A program made the position numbers and the translations under genes. Shown one piece after another: positions 26,201 to 34,325 of a DNA stretch of 58,555 nt. Position 1 is the stretch's first letter. Each line of letters starts with the position of its first letter. Origin of the DNA: an uncultured Phycisphaeraceae bacterium (GTDB taxonomy: Bacteria; Planctomycetota; Phycisphaerae; Phycisphaerales; UBA1924); contig CALCCF010000081.1 of NCBI GenBank assembly GCA_937899905.1, positions 1 through 58,555 of the forward strand, given 5' to 3'. A model generated the notes under the pieces. It saw only the letters and a list, made by a program, of their open reading frames with translations, made no database searches and had not been told where the DNA came from.

Positions 26201-26746
26201 CGAGAGGCTCTCGCGATCACAGAACGTGGTAATCGGGTCGCCGGGCACCAGTTCCATCACGAAATACGGCCGGCCCGCATCCGTCTCGCCGGCATCGAGC
26301 ACCGTGGCGATGCTCGGATGGTCCATGACCGCGAGTGCCTGGCGTTCGGCCTCAAAGCGTGCGAGGACCTGCTTGGTGTCGACACCGGGCTTGAGGATCT
26401 TCAGCGCAACTCGTCGGCGTACCGGGCGCTCCTGCTCGGCCATATACACGATGCCGAAGCCACCCTCACCGATCTGCTGCAAGATCTTGTAGCGACCGAT
26501 GACGGCGCCGGCATCGATCCCCAATGGGACGGAAGCGAAAGCTGCGTTGATGGCTGCATCGGATACGTGATCGATGGTTGGTTCGACGAAGAAGCCCGAG
26601 GCGCGATCGCCCACTTCGAGCAGGTGCTTCACCTCGATAAGGACGCCGGGATCATCGGCGCAGCTCGACTCGACAAAGCCGGCGCGCTCCGCTGGTGGGC
26701 GTTGCAGCGCCTCGTCAAGAACTGACTTGACTCTCGTCCAATCCAT
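23219..26746 (-). CDS. Transmembrane Ser/Thr protein kinase with WD40-like C-terminal region
   Basis: A 1,175-residue Hanks-type kinase. An N-terminal helical region typical of sigma-linked kinases precedes the kinase domain (~85-385) with IGEGGFGIVYMAEQ, VIHRDLKPSNIL, VIDFGVAKA and SPEQAD. A single membrane helix follows at about 412-435 (VVVSAAALVLIALVLGVVG), then a ~720-residue extracytoplasmic beta-propeller-like region whose last part has clear WD40 features (IEWSPDDSVFATVGEDAVVR, VAFAPDNRSLYTISGDGSFR). ATG at 26746 overlaps the sigma gene by 32 bases. Substrate and signal are unknown. Confidence 0.92.
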   Translation of the reverse strand: MDWTRVKSVLDEALQRPPAERAGFVESSCADDPGVLIEVKHLLEVGDRASGFFVEPTIDHVSDAAINAAFASVPLGIDAGAVIGRYKILQQIGEGGFGIVYMAEQERPVRRRVALKILKPGVDTKQVLARFEAERQALAVMDHPSIATVLDAGETDAGRPYFVMELVPGDPITTFCDRESLSTEQRLRLFRTVCSAVQHAHMKGVIHRDLKPSNILVGMLDGKPVPKVIDFGVAKATSTQLTDRTLFTEFRQLIGTPEYMSPEQADTASLADVDTRTDVYSLGVLLYELLTGAPPFPARELREAGYGEMLRIIREADPPKPSTRLSTMGDSLDEIARQRRAQPHRLGTLVRGELDWIVMKALEKDRGRRYNSAEDFARDVDRYLADDAVEASPPSKLYRTRKLVRRNRVVVSAAALVLIALVLGVVGTTSGLFWALGERSIAREATESAVESEMVAREAAYEALMLSAGQAKRDGKYAESADLLDRIQEEDRSHWWRVARASSTMGYQTLAPVGGRFRWNADHSLVSAIFTDRLEIRDGETFELLRTLRDLSPNGRRVKWTTDPNTLMLLNNGAELVDARTLERIGPQIDVTQWFRTINPGVVGDRFFVGHRIRGDDLSLLVIDLTEGRVRAERIFPGLATLAGVVEPAGGDWFWCFNQNGGGVLAASVSDLNTSVMIDGRTTRLERPWTSDQGVVLWHEGQLVECWWLDDSGTPAYGWTFPAQSRITGYQVRDGVAIIKAVRSVHLIDVATGEQLTQPIDVGASASFVDLDRDGGRLLVDTVGAGVRLYDLDEWREPHAAPIALTSGRSMRLAPDGMLAVCANWDPHFLLEAGGVLLIDPLCGVEVARLLEPGVSGHPLAIDPSGSHFATVTSVRGSAQATRTLVVWSLRSGRRLWTKSLADTPHWFEWSLRFNEDGSRVVLAPFEYGALDGRQRAGPELVTDVSAEYLVGRSEPERSLDIRYAGLASSSWLEVIRRDTGETVQRFEAPESFLLPHARISNEETLIAIPQRQAPVRVYEIETGRLIGALPDYTTDTLRIEWSPDDSVFATVGEDAVVRLWNGESLVLLAVLSGHTSYIQEVAFAPDNRSLYTISGDGSFRTWNTRTSAQQADFVAARKLIHDRLRPKVARIVDESVREDAADAWAALAALGLEGEDADVGHLILTGMLLERFGQ

Positions 26747-27320
26747 CGCCGGCACCGCCCTCGAGCAATTCTCTAGCCATCCAACGCCGTGCAAATGCCC
26801 ATTCACGCTCGACGGTCCTCACACTGACCTCCATTGCCTGCGAGACCTGCGTGTTCGTTAGACCCGCAAAGACCCTGAGGCGGGCCACCCTGGCCGCACG
26901 AGGATCGACATCCTCCAAGCGTTGGAACGCGGCGTCCACCGCCAACATTGTCTGAGAATCTGCACCCGCAAGATCTTCAACGCTGGCAAGCTCAAGCGAC
27001 ACTGGTCTCTGACTACCACCGCGTTTGAGCCGTTGCTTCGCCCGCGCGTGATCGAGCAGGATCTGCCGGATGGACTCAGCGGCAGCCGTGTAGAAGTGCG
27101 CACGGTTCTGCCACGGTACTTCTCTGTTGCCGATGAGCTTGATGTAGGCCTCGTGCACGAGCGCGGTTGCGTCGAGCGTGTGATCCGACCGCTCGTGTGC
27201 CATCGCCATATTGGCCGCCGCCCGGAGCTGTGCGTAGACATGTGGCAGTATGCGACGCGCACGCTCGTCTGCGTCGATCTCCGGATCAACCAGGATCGCG
27301 GTGACCTCGGTGTGCTCCAT
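26715..27320 (-). CDS. ECF-type RNA polymerase sigma factor
   Basis: A 201-residue sigma factor of the ECF subfamily common in planctomycetes. Region 2 is LPHVYAQLRAAANMAMAHERSDHTLDATALVHEAYIKL (two adjoining stretches from residue ~29), and region 4 is VARLRVFAGLTNTQVSQAM with the helix-turn-helix. No anti-sigma gene is adjacent; instead the following gene is the overlapping Ser/Thr kinase, and kinase-coupled regulation of sigma factors of this type is known in related bacteria. ATG at 27320 was chosen because the upstream extension is low-complexity. The 217-bp gap upstream (27321-27537) holds its promoter and the terminator of the next gene. Confidence 0.9.
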   Translation of the reverse strand: MEHTEVTAILVDPEIDADERARRILPHVYAQLRAAANMAMAHERSDHTLDATALVHEAYIKLIGNREVPWQNRAHFYTAAAESIRQILLDHARAKQRLKRGGSQRPVSLELASVEDLAGADSQTMLAVDAAFQRLEDVDPRAARVARLRVFAGLTNTQVSQAMEVSVRTVEREWAFARRWMARELLEGGAGDGLDESQVSS

Positions 27321-27489
27321 GGCGCGGAGTGTATCCGGTGGAACCTGGGCACCGACGCCGATGCCAGCGCCTCGACCCGGTCGCACCTAGCTCCGGTAAC
27401 CAGGGTTGGTAGCAATCGTCGCCGTTGTGGACCCAGTTCGGGCAAGAGCGTTGAGCTTGGCTTCATCATGAGACTGTGCCAAAGGGGCA

Positions 27490-27514
27490 CACGCACGCCC
27501 CCACGGCGTGCGTG
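27490..27514 (-). terminator. Strong stem-loop after the dockerin-protein gene
   Basis: A perfect 10-bp inverted repeat (CACGCACGCC / GGCGTGCGTG) with a 5-base loop begins 23 bases after the stop of the minus-strand gene at 27538. On the minus strand it is followed by a short CCCCTTT. This is consistent with intrinsic or hairpin-assisted termination of the dockerin-protein transcript. Confidence 0.65.
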
Positions 27515-27537
27515 CACCTGGACTGGGAGGCTCCAAA

Positions 27538-28554
27538 TTAGCCGCAGCCGGCGCTGAACGCGTTCTGGAAGCAGAGGAAGTCGAACAGCGTGAGTGCCCC
27601 ATCGCTATCGCAGTCGGCGGCCATGTCACCGGCAGCAAATGCGTTCTGGAAATCGAGGAAGTCGAACACGTCGAACGAGCAGTCGCGGTTGAAGTCGCCG
27701 TAGCAGTCGAGCCGCAGCATCGCCTTGTCCGTCCCGGGTCCCAGGTCGTACTGGATCTGCCAGATGTGGAACGGGTAGTCCGGGTCACCAACAACCTCAT
27801 CGTTGAATCGGCCCGACGTGTTGATGCTGCGGAAGAACTCGTGTGTCGAGCAGGGGCGGAGCACGTCGCCACGCGGTGCCAGTTCGGAGAGATCGACCTC
27901 GATCGAACCGCCGAACGTAACGGTGCCGACGCCCTGGATCCGGCCGTTGTTGCCGATGTCATTGGCGAACACGACACGGATCGTGCCTTCGTCTTCGAGG
28001 ATGAGATCGCCACCTCCACCGATGAAATCCATCGCATCGAAGGTGAGTGGCTCCAGAATGCCCCGGTTCACGAACCGCTGCCGTGCCCCAGTGGTGAACT
28101 CGACATCAACGCCCCGCAAGGTATGGCCCGCCCCATTGGTGAATTCGACGCCACTCGTGAACTCGACCAACTGTCGCCGGAGAACACCCGAGCCGCGAAT
28201 GGTCGAATCCTCTCGCGGTACAAGGATTGCACCAATCACTCCGTTGTTCACGATCTCTGGACCCCAGATGTTGAGCCTGCCGACGGCCAACTCAAGCTCC
28301 GGGTTCAGCAATTCCAGACCGAAGAGATCGAAGCCGCGGGAAGGCGCCAAGATGTCATAGTTGCCGTCTAGTGCAATCCGGGCGATGTGCGTGCGATCGT
28401 CCGGGAACGTGTCCTGGTCCCAACTGTCAGCGTCAAACCAAGCGCCGCCGTCGGGGTTGGTCCACTCGAAGACGGTGACCTGGGCGCTCGCCGTGGTGGT
28501 GGCCAGGCCGGCGGCGAGGATCGTTGCGGTCGTCATCAGGGTGGTGCGGGTCAT
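27538..28554 (-). CDS. Secreted protein with C-terminal GC-type dockerin-like repeat
   Basis: A 338-residue secreted protein: signal peptide to about residue 24 (ATTTASA), then a beta-rich, autotransporter-like or beta-helical region (PDGGAWFDADSWD, NNGVIGAILVPRED, GTIRVVFANDIGNNGRIQGV). The C terminus holds two dockerin-like calcium-binding motifs, DFNRDCSFDVFDFLDFQNAF and DCDSDGALTLFDFLCFQNAF, ending AGCG. Such Cys-flanked repeats are typical of phycisphaeral exported proteins and may anchor them at the surface. The type II secretion system in the window is one possible exporter. A structured leader precedes the start. Confidence 0.9.
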   Translation of the reverse strand: MTRTTLMTTATILAAGLATTTASAQVTVFEWTNPDGGAWFDADSWDQDTFPDDRTHIARIALDGNYDILAPSRGFDLFGLELLNPELELAVGRLNIWGPEIVNNGVIGAILVPREDSTIRGSGVLRRQLVEFTSGVEFTNGAGHTLRGVDVEFTTGARQRFVNRGILEPLTFDAMDFIGGGGDLILEDEGTIRVVFANDIGNNGRIQGVGTVTFGGSIEVDLSELAPRGDVLRPCSTHEFFRSINTSGRFNDEVVGDPDYPFHIWQIQYDLGPGTDKAMLRLDCYGDFNRDCSFDVFDFLDFQNAFAAGDMAADCDSDGALTLFDFLCFQNAFSAGCG

Positions 28555-28560
28555 GGTGAA

Positions 28561-28654
28561 TCTCCCAGCCCCAGTGTGTTTTTGTCGGTCAACGCCTGGG
28601 GCTGGGGGCGTCGCTCTGGCTCATGGCCCCCTTGGGGCTTGACCTCAGAGCGAC
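28561..28654 (-). promoter_or_regulatory. Structured 5' leader of the dockerin-protein gene, one hairpin covering the ribosome binding site
   Basis: Two hairpins can form directly before the start codon. The proximal one has a perfect 11-bp stem (28564-28574 with 28596-28606; CCCAGCCCCAG / CTGGGGCTGGG) and a 21-base loop rich in A. Its 3' arm on the minus strand includes the GGG of the GGGAG ribosome site 7 bases before the ATG. The distal one has a 9-bp stem (28610-28618 with 28646-28654; GTCGCTCTG / CAGAGCGAC) and a nested GCCCC/GGGGC stem. The layout suggests translational control, but could be coincidence of GC-rich sequence. Confidence 0.5.
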
Positions 28655-28757
28655 ATCCCGGCTCTCCACCGACAAGCTCGATGAAAAATTTTTGCGATTG
28701 ACGCCGAATCGGCCCTGGGTGGCCCTGAAGGCCGTTCCGCAGGCAGATTCATCCACA

Positions 28758-28790
28758 CGACAGCACCAGCCGAGGGTGGCTGGTGTTCGT
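28758..28790 (-). terminator. Stem-loop after clpV, end of the T6SS operon
   Basis: An 8-bp perfect stem (CACCAGCC / GGCTGGTG) with a 6-base loop, extended by outer ACGA/TCGT pairs, starts about 30 bases after the clpV stop on the minus strand. There is no clear T run. The rest of the 265-bp gap (28555-28819) contains the leader described above and a short AAAAATTTTT tract near 28684-28693; no gene is seen. Confidence 0.5.
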
Positions 28791-28819
28791 GGCGATGCAG
28801 ATGGGGGCCGCAGGGCGAG

Positions 28820-31528
28820 CTAATCGAATGCGTAGCTGAGGGCGCCGGACTCGATACCGATTCGGACAGACCGCAGTGGCGTGCCTGCCATCATCCGCTC
28901 GAGGATCTCGCGGCCAACGGTCGGGACGACGTGGTTGGCGAGGATCGCGTCGATGAGGCGGCCGCCACTCTCCAGTTCGGTGCATCTCGCGACCACATGC
29001 TCGACAACCTCGTCGTCGTAGCCGAACTCGATCTCGTGCGCTGCCTCGACGCGCTTCTTGATCCGGCCGATCTGGAGCTTGGTGATCTCGCGCATCATCT
29101 CGTCGTTCAGGGGGTAATAGGGAATCACGGCGATGCGGCCGAGTAGGGCGGCTGGGAACACCTTGAGCAACGGATCGCGCAACGCGTTGGCCAGGCTGTC
29201 CGAATCGGGCAGCAGAGCCGGATCCTTGCACATGTTCATGATGAGGTCGGAACCGACGTTGGAGGTCAGCAGGATGATGGTGTTCTTGAAGTCGATCTTG
29301 CGGCCCTCGCCGTCCTCCATCACGCCCTTGTCGAACACCTGGAAGAACAGTTCGTGCACGTCGGAGTGGGCTTTCTCGATCTCGTCGAGGAGGACCACGC
29401 TGTACGGCCGCCGGCGGACCGCTTCGGTGAGCACGCCGCCCTCGCCGTAGCCGACGTAGCCGGGGGGGCTGCCCTTCAACGTGCTGACCGTGTGGGCCTC
29501 CTGGAATTCGCTCATGTTGATGGTGATGACATTGTCCTCGCCGCCGTAGAGCGAATCGGCGAGCGCGAGCGCGGTCTCGGTCTTGCCCACTCCGCTGGGT
29601 CCGGCGAGCATGAACACGCCGATGGGCTTGGTTGGATTCTCGAGGCCTGCGCGAGAGGTCTGGATCCTGGTGGCGATGCGCTCGAGCGCGTGGTCTTGCC
29701 CGATGACGCGTTTGCTGAGCGTATCGGCGAGGTTGAGCACCGCTTGGATCTGGTCGCTCACCATCTTGCCCACGGGCACGCCTGTCCAGTCCTGGACCAC
29801 GGCCGCGACCGCGCGTTCGTCGACGCTCGGCAGGATCAGGGGTTGCTCACCCTGAGCATCTTCGAGCTTCGCTCGTGCCTGGGTTAGCTCATCGATGAGT
29901 GCTTCGCGCCGTGCGGGATCAACCGGCTCGGGCTTGTTCTCCACGCCTTCGCTTTCAGCGCTTTCGTCAGCTTGTTCGGCAGGATTGTCGAGCGACCGTA
30001 GCTCGCCCCGCAATCGCAACACGTCATCGACCAGCAACTTCTCTTGCTCCCACTCCTGCTCGAGTTCGGCGAGAACGTTCTCCTGTTCAGCGATGTGGTC
30101 GGCCAGCTTCTTGGCACGATCGGCGTGATCGGCGCCGACAGCTTGCTCGCGGCCGAGGATCTCCATCTCGTCTTTCAGTGCGTCGATGCTGCGCCTGGTG
30201 TCCTCGACACGTGCGGGAATTGCATGCTGGGCCGTGGCAACTCGAGCTGCGGCCGTGTCGAGCAGGCTGACCGCCTTGTCAGGAAGCTGTCGGGCCGGGA
30301 TGTACCGATGGCTCAGCGTGACGGCCGCGCCGATCGCCTCGTCGAGCAGCTCGACCTGATGGTGCCGCTCGAGCGCTCCGGCCATTCTGCGGAGCATGAC
30401 GGTGCACGACTGTTCGGTCGGCTCCTGGACCTGCACGACCTGGAACCTGCGCGTGAGCGCTGGGTCCTTCTCGAAGTACTTCTTGTACTCGGCCCAGGTT
30501 GTCGCCGCAATCGTGCGTAGGGTGCCGCGAGCGAGCGCGGGCTTGAGGATGTTCGCAGCATCGCCTGTGCCCGCGGCACCGCCAGCGCCGACGAGCGTGT
30601 GGGCTTCATCGATGAATAATATGATCCGTGAGGGTGAGGATTGCACCTCTTCGACGACCTGTTTGAGCCGTTCCTCGAATTCGCCCTTCATGCTGGCGCC
30701 CGCCTGCAGCAGGGTCACATCGAGGGCGAGTAGCCGTACGTCCTTCAGCGCTGGCGGAACGTCCCCGCTCGCAAGCCGGTGGGCGAATCCCTCGACGACC
30801 GCCGTCTTGCCGACACCGGCCTCACCGGTCAGGATTGGATTGTTCTGGCGGCGCCGCATGAGGATATCGACGACTTGCCGGGTCTCGTAGTCGCGGCCCA
30901 CGATGTCGTCGATCTCACCGCTACGGGCGCGCTCGGTGAGATCAACCGTGAACCGCTCGAGCGCTTCCTGTTTGCCCATTTGTGCAGGAGCCATAGCCCC
31001 ACTGGCCTCGCCGGGAGCGGCACTCGCATCCGCCCCGGAGTCCAGCCCGTCCTCTGGGGAGCCTCCGACGATGTTCGAGAAGTTGCCGCTCAGCTCTTCG
31101 GCATTGACCTTTGAGAACTCGGATGAGATGGCAGTCAAGACGTTGCGAAGCGACCTGGTCTTGAGCGCCCCGAGGACAACGTGGCCGCTTCGTACCTTGC
31201 CAGCGTTGAAGAGGAGCGAGCCGTAGACCCACGCCCGTTCGACCGACTCCTCAAGATGCGCAGAGAGATCGGAGATCGACGTGGCACCGCGGGGCAGCCG
31301 ATCGAGGGCCGCCGTCAGGTCCGCAGCAACGCGCGCCGGATCGACCTCGAAATGTCGGAGTATGCGGTGGATGTCCGTATCTTGCTGATTGAGCAACTGG
31401 TTGAGCCAGTGCTCCAACTCGACGTAGGGGTTGCCTCGCAGCTTGCAAAACACCGTCGCGCCTTCCACGGCTTCGTAGCAGATCTTGTTCAGCTTCCCGA
31501 AGAGCGCGGTACGACTAATTTCGGCCAT
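28820..31528 (-). CDS. tssH: T6SS sheath-disassembly ATPase ClpV/TssH
   Basis: AAA+ unfoldase that disassembles the contracted TssB-TssC sheath for reuse. The 902 residues have an N-terminal Clp repeat domain (1-160), first Walker A GEAGVGKT and Walker B ILFIDEAHTLVGAGG, a coiled-coil middle domain (~410-530), and second Walker A GPSGVGKTET with NMSEFQEAHTVSTLKGSPPG. Length and the VGAGGAAG segment fit ClpV rather than ClpB. ATG at 31528 has AGGAG upstream. It is the last gene of the minus-strand tssB-to-clpV operon, 23 bases after tssG. Confidence 0.95.
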   Translation of the reverse strand: MAEISRTALFGKLNKICYEAVEGATVFCKLRGNPYVELEHWLNQLLNQQDTDIHRILRHFEVDPARVAADLTAALDRLPRGATSISDLSAHLEESVERAWVYGSLLFNAGKVRSGHVVLGALKTRSLRNVLTAISSEFSKVNAEELSGNFSNIVGGSPEDGLDSGADASAAPGEASGAMAPAQMGKQEALERFTVDLTERARSGEIDDIVGRDYETRQVVDILMRRRQNNPILTGEAGVGKTAVVEGFAHRLASGDVPPALKDVRLLALDVTLLQAGASMKGEFEERLKQVVEEVQSSPSRIILFIDEAHTLVGAGGAAGTGDAANILKPALARGTLRTIAATTWAEYKKYFEKDPALTRRFQVVQVQEPTEQSCTVMLRRMAGALERHHQVELLDEAIGAAVTLSHRYIPARQLPDKAVSLLDTAAARVATAQHAIPARVEDTRRSIDALKDEMEILGREQAVGADHADRAKKLADHIAEQENVLAELEQEWEQEKLLVDDVLRLRGELRSLDNPAEQADESAESEGVENKPEPVDPARREALIDELTQARAKLEDAQGEQPLILPSVDERAVAAVVQDWTGVPVGKMVSDQIQAVLNLADTLSKRVIGQDHALERIATRIQTSRAGLENPTKPIGVFMLAGPSGVGKTETALALADSLYGGEDNVITINMSEFQEAHTVSTLKGSPPGYVGYGEGGVLTEAVRRRPYSVVLLDEIEKAHSDVHELFFQVFDKGVMEDGEGRKIDFKNTIILLTSNVGSDLIMNMCKDPALLPDSDSLANALRDPLLKVFPAALLGRIAVIPYYPLNDEMMREITKLQIGRIKKRVEAAHEIEFGYDDEVVEHVVARCTELESGGRLIDAILANHVVPTVGREILERMMAGTPLRSVRIGIESGALSYAFD

Positions 31529-31551
31529 CGATGGAACTCCTGTGGAAGCAC

Positions 31552-32523
31552 TCAGGCTTCAGAATACGGCGACGCGCCGGTGACAATCTGATCGGTGAGG
31601 TGCTCACGTGGTTCGTTGGTTCGCAGCCAGCACCCCCGTCCAAGCGTGCAGGACTGGCCCAGTCGAGCAAACTGGAAGGCATCGGCTGAGAGGATGATCT
31701 GCATGTCCCACGCGAGATGGGACAAGCCAAGAGATGCCATCCATGAGTTGATTCGATTGTGCAACGTCCGACCCGGGAGCAACTCTTCGAGCTGCGATCG
31801 GCCGACGGGCCCGACCCGCAATCGCAGCGAACCCGCGGGATCCCAGACTCGTTCGCCGAGGACGCCGGAGGCTCCGAGCTGGGATGTGCCAAGCCTCGAC
31901 CGAGCCGTGGCATCGGTTGTCAACCATCCGCCGGCGTAGGGCTGAACTGCAACGGGTAGCCCAAGGTCTTCCTCGAGAATGACCTGCACGGTCTTAGCCG
32001 AAGCCGTTCCGCGCGACAGCAGCCCTGCAAAGTGTGCCCGCGTCTTGCCCGATACGGCGTCTTCGGCAGCGTGATCCGCCTCCACGTCCAGCGTACCCGC
32101 CATGCTCGCATGGCGAAGTTGCATCGGGTCGGCGTCGCTTTGGGTAGTGTGGCTCGGAGCCGCTTGCTGCCATGCTCGAAAGAAGAGTGCGATGAGGCGG
32201 TCCTGGAGCGCATTGAGGAAGGGCAGCAACGCCTCGTCTTCTTCGTCCGCACGGTGTAGGCGGTCCGTGAGATGCAGCGGCATTGGGCCATTGGGCCCGA
32301 GCAGGCCCATAAACTCGACGGCGACGCCTGTCACGCCGCTGCGCGTCTCGCCCACACGGGCTGTCGACCGAGCGAACGCGAGGTTTGCTGGCTGGGCAAA
32401 CCGGAGCACATCTTCGCCAACGACTACGGATTCACCGACTCTCGGGCGACCTTCATGGGCTCGACTTAATGCACGCACGAGTGCGTACGGGTCATCGTAT
32501 CGGTCGCCCGGAGCCGGGGTCAC
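31552..32523 (-). CDS. tssG: T6SS baseplate protein TssG
   Basis: Wedge component of the contractile baseplate, which binds TssF and TssE. The 323 residues have the family features FAQPANLAFARS and VEFMGLLGPNGPMPLHLTD in the N-terminal half, and LLPGRTLHNRINSW toward the C terminus. It lies directly after tssF with a GTGA overlap (GTG start at 32523). Cytoplasmic. Confidence 0.92.
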   Translation of the reverse strand: MTPAPGDRYDDPYALVRALSRAHEGRPRVGESVVVGEDVLRFAQPANLAFARSTARVGETRSGVTGVAVEFMGLLGPNGPMPLHLTDRLHRADEEDEALLPFLNALQDRLIALFFRAWQQAAPSHTTQSDADPMQLRHASMAGTLDVEADHAAEDAVSGKTRAHFAGLLSRGTASAKTVQVILEEDLGLPVAVQPYAGGWLTTDATARSRLGTSQLGASGVLGERVWDPAGSLRLRVGPVGRSQLEELLPGRTLHNRINSWMASLGLSHLAWDMQIILSADAFQFARLGQSCTLGRGCWLRTNEPREHLTDQIVTGASPYSEA

Positions 32524-34325
32524 CGTGCACCCCTTGCAAGCGGATCGGGTAGGTCGATCGACGGTTCATTGCCGACCGCAACGCGCAGGTCAACGAACGA
32601 GTTCAGCGGCGCACAATCCTGCACGCTGGCCGACATGACCCGAGCAAAGAGCGGAACGCTCGTGCCTTCGAATGCGACCGGGTCGAGATCCACGGACACT
32701 CGGCTACCCGGCACCATCGCGGTCCGCGAGCCCGATCCCGCTACGCGTGTCGCCTGGGATACCGAAACCCGAGAGATGCCATCAATGAGGCTCTCGGCCT
32801 GGCGTAGGCCGTAAGGCGCGAGTGACCTCCAGCGGGTTCGAAGGACCTGGCGGCCGACATCGGACGACACTGGAGTCCGGGCCGCTGCGATCATCGTTGA
32901 CGCGGCGACGGCGGTTGTCGTAAGGATTCGAGGTGGTCGGGGGGGTGTTGGGCCGTGTACAAACTTGATCGAGCTGACGCCATCGATCCCGTCCGTAGCC
33001 AAGTCGCTATCAGATGTGCGGCGGCTGATCAGCAGGGGCAGATCCCGGTTGGTAACCATCGCGCGTATCGAGAGGGTGCAGGGCGTGTTCGACTCGTCGT
33101 ATTCTGGGGCGTCGACCCATGTCAGGAAGACATCGCTGCCCGTGTAGCTCGTTCGAGATCCGCGTCTTTGCTCAGCCTCGCTCCGAACCCTTCCAGCACG
33201 ACGAAGCACAAATCCGGGCAATCGCTTGGCATGGCGGACGACATCCGCGAACACGCTGTCAACCTCGATGGAGTCCAGATCCTGAGTCATCGCCGAGACG
33301 GAGCGCACGGTGTGGACTTCGAAGTCCTGGGGGTGCGCTCGATCGGGCTGGACTTGGTATTCGTGGATCTGGTCTGAATGCAGGATCGGATCCACACGTT
33401 TCGCAAACAGGTTGACGCAAACGGCACAGTTCGTCGCGACGGCGTCGTCCTCGAGCGAGCGGGACAACCGCTCATCAAAGGCATCGACGTCGAAACGCAG
33501 GACGAATGACCGCTCGGAGCCTCGAGCGGCGGCCTGCCAACCCTCTATGGCCACCGCGGCGAATCGCTCGGGGAACGCGAGATACTCCTGCACGGTTCGG
33601 TCGCTATCGACGCCGAGGCGATCCATGTCGAACATCGGCGAGGCAGATTCGAAGCCGAGGGGCTTTGCTTTCAGACCTTGAGCAGGCCCTGCGGCCTTGG
33701 TTCCTGCGCTTATGCGGGCACCTGGCCCGGTCAGGAGGTCATAGAGCTTCCACATCGACTCACCGCCGTTCGTCAGCGTCAGGACCAACGGGCAGGTTGC
33801 TGCGGATGCGATGGCGTTCCACTCTTGGCCGTGGCTTGGCTCGAGGTGGATTTCGAGCCGCCCAGCGCGACTCCCGACGGCAATGTACCGGCTGGCCACA
33901 ACGCGGATGGGGAGCAGGTGGGTATCGTCGATGACGCGATAGGTGCACCGCTGATCGATTCCTTCGACCGTCGCCTGCAGCTTGGTGTCTCGATCGATGC
34001 AAACGCCGCCAGCCGAAAGGTCGGCGTTTGGGTCAAGCTCGATCCGGACGACGGCCGCGGAAGGAATGGGCTTCTCGCAGCAGGGGACGACCGAGGCGAG
34101 CAGATCGTGCGCGACGCGCACCTCTTGTGCGTCGAGTTTCACGTCGACCCGAGTGGCGAGGTAAGCGATGCCTTCGATCAGCCGTTCGACGTGAGGATCG
34201 ACCGCACCGGGGGTGGGCGCCACCAGCTGTGGAGCAAGCTGCGGATACTGCGAGCCCAAGTAGGGCGCGACGGCGTGCAGCCAGTCGAGCCGCTCGGTGT
34301 ACTTCTCGAGCATCGTGTCATTCAT
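32520..34325 (-). CDS. tssF: T6SS baseplate protein TssF (first copy)
   Basis: Wedge protein of the baseplate that, as a dimer with TssG, connects the spike to the sheath. The 601-residue sequence has the TssF N-terminal signature FLxxYPxLAxxL (YLGSQYPQLAPQLV) followed by DPHVERLIEGIAYLATRVDVKLD. A central and a C-terminal domain follow (SMRVSVDLDPVAFEGTSVPLFARV-type segment near residues 540-565). ATGA overlap with tssE upstream, GTGA overlap with tssG downstream. A second tssF copy lies at 38511. Confidence 0.93.
   Translation of the reverse strand: MNDTMLEKYTERLDWLHAVAPYLGSQYPQLAPQLVAPTPGAVDPHVERLIEGIAYLATRVDVKLDAQEVRVAHDLLASVVPCCEKPIPSAAVVRIELDPNADLSAGGVCIDRDTKLQATVEGIDQRCTYRVIDDTHLLPIRVVASRYIAVGSRAGRLEIHLEPSHGQEWNAIASAATCPLVLTLTNGGESMWKLYDLLTGPGARISAGTKAAGPAQGLKAKPLGFESASPMFDMDRLGVDSDRTVQEYLAFPERFAAVAIEGWQAAARGSERSFVLRFDVDAFDERLSRSLEDDAVATNCAVCVNLFAKRVDPILHSDQIHEYQVQPDRAHPQDFEVHTVRSVSAMTQDLDSIEVDSVFADVVRHAKRLPGFVLRRAGRVRSEAEQRRGSRTSYTGSDVFLTWVDAPEYDESNTPCTLSIRAMVTNRDLPLLISRRTSDSDLATDGIDGVSSIKFVHGPTPPRPPRILTTTAVAASTMIAAARTPVSSDVGRQVLRTRWRSLAPYGLRQAESLIDGISRVSVSQATRVAGSGSRTAMVPGSRVSVDLDPVAFEGTSVPLFARVMSASVQDCAPLNSFVDLRVAVGNEPSIDLPDPLARGAR

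Noticed and set aside
28820-31528. ClpB instead of ClpV
   Set aside because: The location in a tss operon and the VGAGGAAG segment fit ClpV; the middle domain is shorter than in ClpB.
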